NCBI GenBank assembly: GCA_015680685.1 | Contig: MNCI01006946.1 | Span: 239,224 to 303,223 of the forward strand | From: Gnetum montanum | Lineage: Eukaryota; Streptophyta; Gnetopsida; Gnetales; Gnetaceae | Direction of reading: 5' to 3' | Length of the DNA: 64,000 nucleotides | Shown here: positions 1 through 11,540 of the stretch, one piece after another | Numbering within the stretch: position 1 is the first letter of the stretch | How the letters are laid out: every line of letters starts with the position of its first letter | The notes under the pieces: generated by a model | What the model was told of the DNA's origin: nothing | The model's database searches: none | Seen by the model: only the letters and a program-made list of their open reading frames with translations | Made by a program: the position numbers and the translations under genes

Positions 1-29
1 CAGCCCACATCATTAGTGGCTATGGGGCA

Positions 30-545
30 AGCTAACCCAAGGTTAAACTTTGAGCACAAGGATCGCTCAAAGCATACCCCATTACTTATTAAGTTATCTA
101 AGCTTTTGGACCAATTTCTTTGTGCTAGGTGCATCTAGCATAAGCAAATGTCTAAGGACACACACAAGCATCATGAGTGATATTGTGAGGTCCTCAGAAA
201 TCCCTCAATATCTATGCCCAATGAGCCCCCAGTCCCTAAGAACTTTAGATTGGACCTATTCTACAGCTAACACCAATTTCATGGCCATGATATAGAATAC
301 TTCTTGGCCTTAAAAGATGACATCCAATAGATGATTGATAAGGAAAATTGATCCTTGATGATAGTAACCCCGTGCACCCAGAAAACCAATCGATGAAGGT
401 CTACAAAGTCCCCCTAAACACTAGTAGTGCAGATTACATCATCAATTCTATCAGTGTTGATAATAATATAGAACCAATGTGTGAACCATTTGTGGTTTGT
501 GTGCCCTTTCGTAACATTGGGGACCTAACATCAACTAGACCATAG
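30..545 (+). pseudogene. gag: gag C-terminal fragment with degraded zinc knuckle (element A)
   Basis: Read on the + strand, this aligns with element C gag near 49180-49600. Shared blocks are a FEHKDRSKHTPL-like segment, a PNEPPVPKNFRLD segment before the knuckle, and LDDSNPVHPENQSMKVY after it. The knuckle (C-x2-H-x4-H-x4-C in B) is damaged here, with its first Cys and neighbouring residues changed. A frameshift separates the knuckle from the downstream block near 340. Gag would form the particle and bind element RNA. Because the window starts inside gag, the N-terminal half is not visible. Confidence 0.7.
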
Positions 546-1039
546 ACCCCTTTTGTCATCAGAGCACCATCTCAGGTTCTCACAACACTCTTTATGGTTA
601 GGGCCTTGTAGCACATTGTAGTGACAAAAACTCAGACACCCTTTATCATCAATATATCACAATGTGTAGATCCCCCATGTGCTTGAGGTTCGATGGTGGA
701 AACTGCTTCACACCCTGCCCATCCAAAATCGCATCCCAAAAAATTTGATGAGCATCTTATTGAAAAAATGATTAGGGAACATTTGGAATTAGGTCCTCCT
801 AAGTTCATCCCCTTGTTAACCATCCCTATGGCCTTGTCATCACAAAATACCAATGCAAGTGCAAGAAACCAATGAATGAGCATTAAGGCTCAAAAGCCCA
901 ATGCACAAGTAAAGGCTAAATCTCCTCCCTAGGAGATCTGTCTCTTGGGTCACATGGAGGAGATAAGGGTTGTTAAAGCAAAAAATACTAGAAAAGACTC
1001 CTTAGATGCACTGGCATAAGTTAAATAGGCTTTCAAATA

Positions 1040-1925
1040 AAAAAACACAACTTTGAGCCTATATGACTTGGTAATGACTTCCTCTACTTACCGTGAGACA
1101 TTAGTTTGCATGTTGACCTTTACTCTTGTCAAGGAAGATATCTTGGCAGTTGAAAAAGCCATCCATGTTGTAATGCTTCCCCCCACAACCTAGGAACTAA
1201 GGTCAACACCCCTAACATTTTGTGATGAGGTAGTCAAGGTTGACCTTGAAAAGGGTTAGGTGACCAATGCGCCAATGTTTATAACTATTCGCATAGGGTA
1301 GTATAAAATCCATAGGGTGCACGTTGATGAATGGGCATCAATTAATATCAACCCATTCACGATTGTTGATAAAATTGGTCTAGTTGTCCAGATCAAGTTG
1401 ACAAAGATGATGTACTTAAAATCCTTTAATGGAGCATGCATTGTCATAAAGGAAACAATCACGATAGCTTTCGTGGTAATGATAAAATTCCCCACTATTG
1501 CTGAGTTCATTGTTGTTGAAGAGGTGTTCAGTTTCAACCTAATTCTAGGGAGGTCTTGGTTATCCTAGTTGCAGGTCATCTTTTCACCTATCCATTAATG
1601 GATCCACCTACCCTATGAGGGTGGAGAGGTGGTAATTTATGGTGAAAATGTATCTCCCTCGACCATCAATAATGTTGATATAGAGCAAGGGTCAGAAGTA
1701 GAGTTCTCTGAATACATGCCACTTGTTCGCAATGAAGGCCAACTTTGTCTAGCTAATCCATCTAGGCAGCCAAATGAAATGAGCAACCTCCCTAAGAAAG
1801 CTCTCTAGGAAAAATTATCCTTTTGCGCAATTGATGAAGGTCTAGGTGAGTATCGCCTTGTGCATCCCAGGCCTTATGCACCTCTTAATCCACATCAGTT
1901 TAGAAAACACTTACATGGACTAGGG
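1040..1925 (+). pseudogene. Aspartic protease domain and C-terminal tail (element A)
   Basis: The block from about 1050 matches the PR region of C (50160-50930) and B (17650-18510). YDLVMTS leads in, then RVHVDEWASININPF stands at the active site, and FNLILGRSWLS marks the end of the retropepsin fold. The catalytic triplet, Asp-Asp-Gly in C and D, is damaged here (VDEWA), and stops follow near 1260 and 1566. The tail ends in a GEYRLVHPRPY segment. The role would be cleavage of Gag-Pol. The pairing with B and C is clear. Confidence 0.75.
1846..1853 (+). other. Candidate 5' splice site GTGAGTAT at end of PR tail (element A)
   Basis: The sequence TCTAG|GTGAGTAT fits a plant donor well. The same GTGAGTAT occurs at the equivalent place in B (18454-18461). 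Ogre elements are known to splice out an intron between PR and RT. The same bases also encode Gly-Glu-Tyr in both copies, so conservation could be coding. Phase does not match the best acceptors at 7681 and 7714, so the pairing is unproven. Confidence 0.35.
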
Positions 1926-2084
1926 TAGCCCCTTAGTTCATTTGCATTTCTCAGTCATCTTTTGTTTTTGCTTATACAGTTATGTTTGCATAGATGTTTG
2001 CATTTTTCATTAGTTATTTCATTTCTTTAATTTATGCAGTTTCATTTAGCCTTTTCGTTTAAAAAAAAATAACAATAATAATAA

Positions 2085-2300
2085 TAAAAAGCCCACCAAG
2101 GCCCAAAACTGACAACTTGCTTCCTTTTAATGTTATGGCCCAGAAAGGCCCTAAACTATCACATGTCCTGCTAAGGCCTAAAATTGGCAACTCACTTTCT
2201 TTTGTGCAATGGCTTGAAATGGCCTTAAACTAGTGATGGCCTGAAATGGCCCTAAACTAGCGATGGCCCTTCTGCCATGGTCCTAAACTGACATGGGGTC
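2085..2300 (+). repeat. Post-PR punctuation repeats (element A)
   Basis: Several degenerate copies of a short unit read 'atggcc-gaaatggcc-TAAACTAG'. The core TTAAACTAG gives stops on both strands. The same type of unit follows PR in B and C and recurs before RT and after integrase. Here it separates the sense gag-PR cassette from the convergent 3' end of the antisense gene. Confidence 0.7.
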
Positions 2301-3367
2301 CACAAGGGGCCTGATTGCATCAACCAAATCACATGTTAAAATTCTTACAACATTATATAAAATACAACAAAATGATTTATAAATCATCATCACATCTCCA
2401 TTAATTACCAATAAAATATGTAGTTCAAGTGTACATCTAAAACAAAAAATTGTCAAAAAATGCAAGACTGCCTAATAGCAAGGCTACATTTTGGACTACT
2501 TAACTAGTGATGTTTGGTGGGGGCTAGGGTTCTTCTTCTTCCTCTTCCTTTGCTGCTCCACTAGGGCCTACGCCATCACCCGGAACCTTATTTAAAAAAA
2601 ATAAAATAATAAATTAGTTGACAAATAAAGTAACATGAAACATTATCACAAAATAAATAAAAATAATTCAAACTAGAACAACCTGAGAAGGACCTACATC
2701 CATATCTGAAGGCATCCTATCAAGGCCTACCTCTAAGCATCGGAGGATTTCTGCCTTTGATAGATATCTTCAATCCTCATCACCGAGGTTAATACCCACA
2801 AGGGTCTTTTCTTTTTCCACAACTATCCATGAGGGTAGACCCAATGAAAACCTAGCAAAAGAGACCTCTCTCAAAGGCACAACAATGTTTCTCTCTAAGG
2901 TTCCAATCACCACTACATTGCTTGCAAATAGTTCATAAGTCCACATTGCACCAATTGCATCGAGAAACATGTCATGGAAACAATACTTCACAGACTCATC
3001 TTTGTACCTTTTAAGGTATGCCTCTCATTCTTGCTTGTAGTGATGTTTATCGTTCTTTTGAGTTTGACCCGATTGATACACTTTGGCATTATAATCCTTC
3101 TAGTCCTAGTTCTTCCTAGCTAGTAGGTCCATTTGAAGTTGTTGCTCAATCACCTCTTTGGTGGCCTCATTTTTGCCTAGAGTTTGTGCACTTGTTTTCA
3201 TAGGTGCTTGTTAGTGCGCCTACACTCCCACAATGCTCTCGCAAATGAGAGCACACACTTACTTGCCTCATCATACATGCGATGGGAAACTTGCTCCACC
3301 TCAAGGGGAAATTTGGGCATAGCATCAACCTGGGCCATCCTATTTGGGTTTCACCAAAGCTAGGAAC

Positions 3368-3451
3368 CTATTGGCATGTGATAGGAAAAACAACGTTAGC
3401 TATGGACCAAGAAGTAAATTAGTAGAGTAAAGTAGGAAACTATAGACATAC
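3368..3451 (-). other. Antisense-gene intron, conserved position (element A)
   Basis: On the - strand the donor is GATCA|GTATGTCT and the acceptor CATGCCAATAG|G, giving an 84-nt intron. It sits between the MQGLVEDMMD block and the VSHRMYDEASK block. B (20175-20262, 88 nt) and C (52463-52566, 104 nt) have an intron at the same protein position. Confidence 0.65.
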
Positions 3452-5072
3452 TGATCTCAGGGTCCATTTACTATATACAGTCCATCATGTCCTCTACCAA
3501 GCCTTGCATGAAGGCAAACGTATCAGGTGGCTATATCCATGGTTGCATGCAAAAGGTGGAGATGGATGTTGGACCCTCAACGAGAACACCGATGGTTGCA
3601 ATACAATACATTTAGTAACCATTAGACAACCAACAACCAAGGGTGTAAGGGTTAAAAACAACACAAAACATAAACGAAAGAAAAAAAAGATGGTGGTGCA
3701 AAGCTCTTACCCAACAAGCTCTTAGATGTAAGAGTAGGGGGATCGCCCATATAGACATCATCAAAGAAATTTTCAAACTCACCTCCTTCAAATTGCAACA
3801 ATCCTTCTTCCTCAAGTTGCCATAGGACCTCTGTAGGTTCCTGCTTCTCTTCCTTTGGTACCTATCCCTCAATTTGAGGAGGGACATCATCCACTATGGG
3901 CTCTGCGGCTGCTATAGATGCCCTCTTGCCTACATCACATAAGTTAGAATTAGAATTTTCAATAATTAGCATAGTATAGCATTGCATATTATAGTAGTAT
4001 CCAATGATTCATACTCACCTACGATTCTTGAACGTAAATCATGAAAGTTCAAATGGATTTTTCATCCACTTTTCTCCACCTCACATATGGGCTCCTTCAT
4101 GGGGTAGGACTTCTTAATCTTTTTTCTGGAAAATCCCACTACCTCAACAATGAGTTGCACCCCTCTTATCGCATGTCTAGTGTTAATCGATGGGCCCTCA
4201 CCTGCACTATCACATGAGTGGGAGATCATCTCATTTAGCATGTAGTCATTATAGAAAACAACTCACCGATTGCCTCTGGGGGATCTTGTGCCTACATGGT
4301 AGTGAACAAGTGCTGGATCCATGACCTAAAACATTGTTTGCGATCTTGCACCATCCACTGCCCATCCTCACGAACCATCAAAAACTCCACAAACCTTCAT
4401 AGGCATGTTGCGAAGAATGCGAATTGCACATGTGACCTCACTTGGAGGTTGTGATTCCATCTGATAATTTTGACATGTAGGCTATCGGCAAGGTAAGATT
4501 CCTAGTTGTATCACATCCCCTCCTTTATCACATCCCTCATCATCCAAGCTTGCTTCACCCTAATAATTTTTCCTTAGGAGAGTAGCTTTGGGAATGCATG
4601 TGCACGAAAGACTAGGTAAAGGTGGTAGATCCCAAGTAGCCTCACTTCCTTGACTTGTATTTCTTTGTGGGACTTAGAAGTGCCAAACCACTTCTCGATG
4701 TCCCCTCTATGGCCCAAGTCTATGTTAATTTTTTTAGTAACTAGTGGGCCTTCAAAGGGGAGACCGAAGAGGTCTGGAAAGAATTCATTCGTAATGTCAA
4801 AAGTTACCCTCACACCATAGGCTCGTGTGATGAAACGACCAGTGCTCTCATTGAAGGAGTTGATGATAGCAATCATCTTAGCCACTAGGATGCTTGGGCT
4901 AAGGGCCAAGAGAAGATCCATTAGCCTAGCCTGTTGAAGCTTCCTAGTTATCTCCACTAGGGCCTCATAGCAAACCAACACTGTGAACCCTCAACATCAC
5001 CATATTTCATAATAAGGGTGGCCTTAGTATGGCTTGTTACAACCATCGTAACCTCTCTCGAAGTGATGACAA

Positions 5073-5152
5073 CTACAATAGGTGAAAGCAAAAGTTAACA
5101 ACATGAGAAATGCAAAGAAACAAATGCATAGGAAAAATGATACACTACTCAC
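5073..5152 (-). other. Second antisense-gene intron, shared with B (element A)
   Basis: On the - strand the donor is TGCTAT|GTGAGTAG and the acceptor TTCACCTATTGTAG|TTG, giving an 80-nt T-rich intron. Element B has a matching intron (21993-22089) followed by a homologous exon beginning with a conserved 'vTivvxxHTxATL' pattern. Confidence 0.65.
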
Positions 5153-6194
5153 ATAGCACAAATGATGTGTAAGATGGCAGTGGTGGGGATGAAACCTCCT
5201 CGATGCTCAAAATGCTGGTCATCCACTCTGCATCCAACCAGCCATAGGCTTGATACCTCTCATAGGTCTTAGGGAACTAATGAGGGTATTCCACTAGGTC
5301 AAACCCAATCTGTCTAATCATCACTACGTGGACATTTTTAAAAGATGGGAATTCTTGTAGGGTAGTGAGAGTCAAGTTCAAGGCCCGCTCCTGATCATGG
5401 AGGCCACGTGTGTTAATAGTAAATCTGGCAATAGACATAAGCAGTTAGCATTCTCGTATGGGTCATATTCGAATGAATAGTGAAAAAATTGTAAGAGGAC
5501 TCATCCTTTGGCACAATATACTACCCCAGGTGGGTTCTAGAAAAGAGTATGTGTGCATTGAGCAACAAAAAGGGTGTTGTTCTTATTGTAGCATTGGAAT
5601 TTTGGCATTAGCCAAATCCTAGACAAAGGCCTAAGGCCCCTAGGGCCTTGGCCTAAACTCCCTACTCCATCATTGCTAGCGGGCCCATCAAATATAAATC
5701 TCAGGATGCCCTAATTTACCCCAGACAACAATGTTTCTATAATGATGCTAGCTGCTTTTGTTGCCAAGTGTGACCAAATCATCACACTGAAGTGGCAGAG
5801 TAAAAATTCGAGGAACTCCTATGCTCCTAACCTAAAACACACCGATTGGTGACCCACACGCATGCTTGGTGTAGGTACATTTGGTAGGGGTTTGATCATG
5901 TAACATAAGATACCCACCAACTCCACCACGACCAAGATGGATTTCAGCAGTACCCTGTAGCCACAATAGTAATGAGAGGAGAGTGTTAGCATTCGATACA
6001 TAAATAAAATAAAATAAAACACATCAAAATTACACTTAGCACATCAGCAAAACTCTTCGCTTCCCTAACAAACCTTGTGGAAAAGGGACATTAGCATACC
6101 CATCTGATGTGCCTAGTCCCAACAGGGCACATCACTAGTAGTTTGTCTAACTTGGAAAACATTATAATTATGAAAATATCAAAAAAAATTTAAC

Positions 6195-6560
6195 TATTGG
6201 TTACATTCCCCATAGAGCGTAACCCTTGACAAAATATCACAAAAAATTGTTGGTTACGCTCCCCTTAGAGTGTAACCATTAACAAAATTTTAAAATTTGG
6301 TTTAACTATTTGTTATGCTCCCTACCAAGAGTAAGTTTTGAAAAACTATAAAAAATTTCTAATTTTTTTCTACACTCCCTACAAAGTGTAATGCTTGAAA
6401 ATGTCAAAAAATTTCGAACTTTTGGCTACACTCCCTATAGAGTGTAACAATAAATCAAATTTTTTCTAACTTTTCTATCAAGCTCTTGGGAGCATACCCT
6501 TCAAACGGGAAATTTCAAAAAAATTTCTAACTCATAAGAGCGTAACATTAGAGCGTAGCA
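6195..6560. repeat. Hairpin-forming repeats upstream in the antisense gene (element A)
   Basis: About six degenerate units of roughly 60 bp occur in A/T-rich sequence, each with an inverted repeat of the form GGTTACGCTC...GAGTGTAACC (best at 6252-6277). The core resembles the palindrome in this element's own LTR U3 (13162-13181). The region lies between the putative first exon and the next recognisable antisense exon, so it could be intronic or regulatory. Confidence 0.6.
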
Positions 6561-7287
6561 CTTCCAAGTGTAAAATTCTAAGCATGATAGCCATGACCCT
6601 CATAGTCACCTTGATCACTTCGTTATGCTCTGATGCCTGGCGCTACTTAAGCATGACTATCACACTCTATGCTCATGTCTTCCAATTGTCTTGGCCATGG
6701 CCAAAATAAAAACAATATGTACAAAAGCCATTTTGGTCTTGTCCTATGCCATGCATGGTACGGTGAAAACCCCTATCTTGCACCATGCGTGATATGTAGA
6801 AAACCATTTTCCTATGCCACATGCAGAACATAGAAAAAATTTACATAGAAAATCCAAAGAACCAAAAAACTTACAAAATCTGTCATGCTCACTCCCTCTT
6901 CTTAGTTGTGGCTGCATGGCAACCATGATAGTGGTGGTGGTTCTTGCCCAAGGCAGGCCACCTCTAAAACCCCAAAACCTTGAGGTAAATAAGAAAATGA
7001 AAAAAATAACAAGTGTAGAGTGTAGTGCTTTACCTTACTGATGGCATCTCCCTTCAGTCCTAAATGTGTGCCTAGGAAGGTGCCTCAATGCGCGTTTGCC
7101 CTTATCCACATTAGTGAGGTCAGGCCGTTGACGTTCACTATGGCATGCCATGGTCAGTGATTGTCTATGCTCTTGCTTTTCTCTTCCTTGTCGCTACGCT
7201 CTTACTCCCTTCACTTTGGTCACACTACGCTCAATGATTTCTTGTTTTAACTTTTGAAAATGATAGGTTGACCATGGTGAAAACTCC

Positions 7288-7295
7288 TATTTATA
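7288..7295 (-). promoter_or_regulatory. Candidate TATA box of the antisense gene (element A)
   Basis: On the - strand TATAAATA lies just upstream of the first recognisable antisense exon (about 7250-7035), which ends at a donor-like GCCATCA|GTAAGG. The octamer is the same as the TATA boxes of the LTRs. B shows no TATA at the equivalent place, so support comes from one copy only. Confidence 0.35.
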
Positions 7296-7639
7296 CTTTT
7301 TTGGAGTGAAGGACACATCACCCATTTAGGTACTACCCCATGTCCCATGCATAACATGGGATGAGTGGAGCACCTAGAGTTAGAAATTTTTTTCTAACGT
7401 TTCCAGCGTTCTAGACTTAGAATTTTTTTTCTTTTACATTTTTTCTATTTATGCAATAAATGCCCAACCTAATCCCATATTCAAAATCTTCCTAGCCTTG
7501 CCTACACCGATGCATCCAGTGCAATCTATGATCTACTATGACCTTAAATTGGCAATCCTAGGGCCAACCAAGGTCCCAAAATTAATTCCCATGCTTACTT
7601 ATTTGATCCCACAATCGCATAGTTAGGTGAATTTTTTAG

Positions 7640-7714
7640 CATTATTTTCCTTATTTTCCTTATTTTACTTTATTAATACAGGTGCCAATTGATATTTTTT
7701 AGGTTATTTTGCAG
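7640..7714 (+). other. Candidate 3' splice acceptor region before RT (element A)
   Basis: A long pyrimidine-rich stretch (repeated TTTTCCTTA) leads to TTAATACAG at 7681 and then TTTTGCAG at 7714. Pol coding begins directly after the second. This is what an Ogre-type PR-RT intron would need. Both acceptors give phase 0 with pol, while the GTGAGTAT donor leaves phase 1, so the true donor may differ. Confidence 0.35.
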
Positions 7715-10700
7715 GATTCTTGGCAAGATTATGACATAAATGCATATGAGCGTCTTCATTTACCTTTGGTTTTGACTAGACCTTATGGTGATTCCATGTG
7801 GTGCATAAACACTAAATTCCTAGACTTTGAGCCCATGGCTTATGACACACACGTAGCATCCCTAGATTGGCCAGACCATCTAGTTAAAGCTTTAGATCTA
7901 AAGGCAAGTAACATAATCAAGGATCTGCTTATTAAAGCCCCTTTAGTAACATGTAAAGGCGAGGCGAAGACACTAAAACTTAGTTCCTTGTTAGAGCCTC
8001 AACTCGAACAAAGCATCACTAAAGTCCTCAACGATAATGTCAAGGCATTCGCATGGTCCTACAAGGATATGCCAGGCTTGACCTCTTGCATAATACAACA
8101 TACCATTATCCTTGATCCTCATGTAAAGCCAGTTAAATAGAAAGCATGCAAGGTCAAACTTGAGATGGTGTTGGCAGTTCATGATGAAATCACTAAGCTT
8201 TACAAGGTTGATTTCATCTGGGTAGTTGACAATGTAGATTGGGTTTTAAACATCGTAGTTGTTCCTAAGAAAAATAGAAGTATACGCATTTGCATAGACT
8301 TCTGGGACTTGGGTAAGACAACCATCAAAGATGATTTTCTATTGTCTAGTATTGACCAACTCATCGATACTACGGCTAGTCATGCCTTGTTTTCCTTCAT
8401 GGATGGTTCTTAGGGTACAACCAGATTCAAATCAACCCAGAGCACCAACTCAGCATAACTCTCATGATCCCATGGGGTACTTTTTGCTACAAAATGATGC
8501 CCTTTGGACTAAAGAATTTAGGAGCAACTTACCAATGCACAATGATGTATATCTTTAGCGATTACCTACTAGACTTGCTCAAGGACTATGTTGATGACAT
8601 AGCAGTTAAGTCCAAGATGGCTCATGACCACGTAGATGACATAGATCATGTTCTCAAACATTTCCTTAGACATGACCTTAGGCTAAACCCTAAGAAGTGT
8701 GTTTTCGACATTAAGACAGGTTGCATGTTAGGCTTTGTAGTATCAGAAGCACGTATATGTGTAGACCCTAATAAGGTTAAGGCTATCACCAACTTAGCAC
8801 CACCTGCAAACCTTAAGGAGCTAAATGGGTTACAAGGTAGATTGTAATTCATTCGTAGGTTTATTGTAAGGTTGACTAATAAGTTACAGCCAATGTAACA
8901 TTTTCTCAAAAAGAATGTCCACTTTGAGTGGACAGCTCAATGCTAAGAGGCATTTGACAACCTCAAAAAGGAGCTTGCTCCACTTCCAAAAATCTATCCT
9001 CTGCAAGGGGATAAGTCATTTTACATTTACCTTGCAACCTCAAATGCATCCATCACTTCTCTACTTTGCCAAAAGTAAGATGATGGCTCAGAGGTCCTTG
9101 TTTACTACTTAACCCATGCACTAGTGGTCCACGCGGCAAAATACAATGATGTGGACAAAAACTACCTTGCCTTAATCTTTTCTCTTAATAAGTGGAGACA
9201 TTATCTTTTCTGTAGCCAAGTTAACGTTATCTACAAAAGCAACGTACTTCGAGCTATTACCACAAACATCTATGAAAGTAGTTGAATTGCATGGTGGAAA
9301 GCAATAATTGCAGAGTTTAATCTGCACTATATAGCCCAAGCATCCACAAAAGGTTAAGCAATAGATGCATAACTAATAGCTTTACCAATAGATGATTAAG
9401 AGATAATAGATCCAGAATTTCTGGATGAGCATGTAAATAGCATAAGCTAAGTTCCTACAAACTTTGAGGTAGTTTTACACTTTAATGGTACTTCAACCTC
9501 ATAAGGAGGCAGTGCCACTACAGTCATCATGTTTTCCTCTAGGGAGATCCAACCCTTCGCATATCACTTTACATTTCCTTACACCAATAATGTAGTGGAG
9601 TATGAAGGTCTCCTTAGAGGTGTCTTAGCAACTCGTGATTTAGGAATCCAAAACATAGTAGTTCGAGGTGATTCGTAGCTTGTTTTTAGCCAAATTATAG
9701 AGGTTTACACTTACAAGGCACAACATTTACAACCTTACTATGACTTGGAAAAACACCTACTCAAGTAATTTACAACCATAAATATCCAACATATTCCCCA
9801 TAATAAGAATGCCATTGTTCATGCACTAGCCACCTTAGCCTTAAACATAGCACCCAACATGTTTTCTACCTTACCCGCTTTGATAACAAATTGCACCAAA
9901 CTCATGACTAAAACAACAAGCATTGCATCCATAGCTACGACAAGCATAGCTCACCCACAAGAGTGGTATGATGATATTAAAACATTCCTCCAATAGGGTG
10001 AGCCTCTGCAACATTTAACCATTCCTAAAAAGATGCAGTATGAAAATGATTACGGTAGTACATCGTTGTACATGATAGCACTTTATGTTATAGATCCTAT
10101 GATAGAATATTGTTAACCTATGTTAGCTATAGCGAAGTACAAATGATCATTGATCAAGTCCACGAGGGACTATGTAGAGGCCACATAGCACCTAGGGCAA
10201 TGAAAACAAAAATTAGATGCTTATGCTACTATTGGCCTTGAATGGAGCATGATTATGTTTCCAAAGTCAGGACATGCAACATGTGTTAGTGACATGGCAA
10301 CTTAATGCATGTGCCATCCACTAAATTGAATACTACATAGATCACATGACCATTCCAACGTTGGGGTTTGGACATCATACAATCTATCATGCCTAAGTCT
10401 TCTATAGGACATAGCTTCATCATAATCACAACTAAATACTTTACCAAGTGGGTTGAAGCCATTCCTCTTAGGAAGATAACGTCACAATAGGTTTGCAAAT
10501 TTATTCTAGATGATTTGGTCTACCCATGACTATAGTTATAGATAATGGACCACAATTTAGCAGTGTAGAAACCAAAGCCTTCTATGAACACCTTGGCATC
10601 AAACATTCCTTTTCATCACAATACTACCTGCAGGTGAATGACCAAGAGAAAGCTACAAACAAAGTCATCATCAACCTTTTGAAGAAGATGCTTAGTAATA

Positions 10701-11190
10701 GCAAATAGCAATTACATGAATAGCTGGTCTATGCACTATGGGCCTACCACATGACATGCTGAATAGCAATTGGTAAGATGTTATATAGCCTTGTGTATGG
10801 ATCTAAAGCAATGTTGCCTCTTGAATTGCAAGTTACATGGCTTTGCATGATCCTCTCAAGCTTCATTGATGAGGTTCAGAATAACGAGTTGAGAACCATT
10901 GACCTTGACTCTATAGAAGAGGAATGCATGCAAATACTTGATTGCATCGAGTGGTACCAAGAAAAGCAACAAAAAATCACTATCATAATCAGCATCAATG
11001 CTTAATCAAGAAGGGGGACCTAGTCCTCAAGGTCATCCATGAATCCATGAACAAATTTTTAGCCAACTGCGAAGGGCCTTTCTTGGTCAGAAAGGTCTAT
11101 GAAAATGGAGCATTGAAGCTTGCTGATCTAGATAGTAATGAGTTTGCTAATCCAATCAACCACTTGTACTTGAAGCTGTACTATGCCTAG
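7715..11190 (+). pseudogene. pol: pol: RT, two RNase H domains and integrase (element A)
   Basis: Domain order: an N-terminal linker (about 7715-8140), then RT with VPKKN, a FMDG segment, MPFGLKN and the catalytic YVDD at 8587-8598. Next come the RNase H type I region (about 9050-9350), an archaeal-type RNase H (about 9470-9690, NNVVEYEGLLRG), the degraded integrase HHCC region (about 10150-10320), and the core with VIDNGPQFSS at 10530-10563. The second catalytic Asp survives here, unlike in B and C, but the Glu region reads NDQEKATNK, so the expected Glu appears to be Lys. The C-terminal block KGDLVLKVIHE...LYLKLYY closes the protein. There are frameshifts near 8400, in the integrase, and near 10940, plus many TAG stops. 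It is inactive. Confidence 0.85.
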
Positions 11191-11239
11191 TACGTAGTGC
11201 TATGTCAATGACAAAGCAAGGTAAGTAAATGTTTGCTAC

Positions 11240-11540
11240 AATGTTAAACTGGCACAGAATGTCCATTATGATATTAAAATGGCATAGAATGTCCTTAGGC
11301 TATGACATTAAACTGGCACCGATAACACGATTTGCTATGATCATAAATTGGTAATCCAGCATCTACTATGATGTTAAACTAGCACAATGGTCTACTAGGA
11401 CCTTAAACTAACACATCACAATCTTCTAGGACCTTAAAATATATCCATGATTTGTTAGGACCTTAAACTAGCACATCATGCAGTCTACCAAGACATAAAA
11501 CTAGGTTCAAAGTTTAGCATCCATAGTTCAACACACATAG
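11240..11540 (+). repeat. Post-integrase punctuation repeats (element A)
   Basis: About eight units of 30-45 bp follow the pol stop. Each holds a 'tctRctAgGACcTTAAACTaGCA'-like pattern, with GGCA alternating with AGCA. They match units after integrase in B, C and D. Confidence 0.75.

Larger units (their letters stand above)
2520..7255 (-). pseudogene. Antisense multi-exon gene between PR and RT (element A copy)
   Basis: Read right to left, conserved blocks match element B in the same order. There is a leader with a hydrophobic stretch (VVVELVGIL, near 5930), a PLSRIW-TLF-THTLFQNPPGVVY block (about 5500-5640), then YGVRVTFDITNEFFPDLFGLPF (4740-4850) followed by RAHAFPKLLS and FAFFATCL blocks. 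An acidic block with YMGDPPTLTSKSLLG lies near 3720-3800, FMQGLVEDMMD near 3490, a VSHRMYDEASKCVLSF block near 3260, and a final FSLGLPSW-KTLVGINLG segment near 2780-2850. At least two introns match B in position. Stops and frameshifts are present. The function is unknown. The middle block resembles plant-transposon-associated domains (PF20167 type), which is only an impression from memory. Confidence 0.7.
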
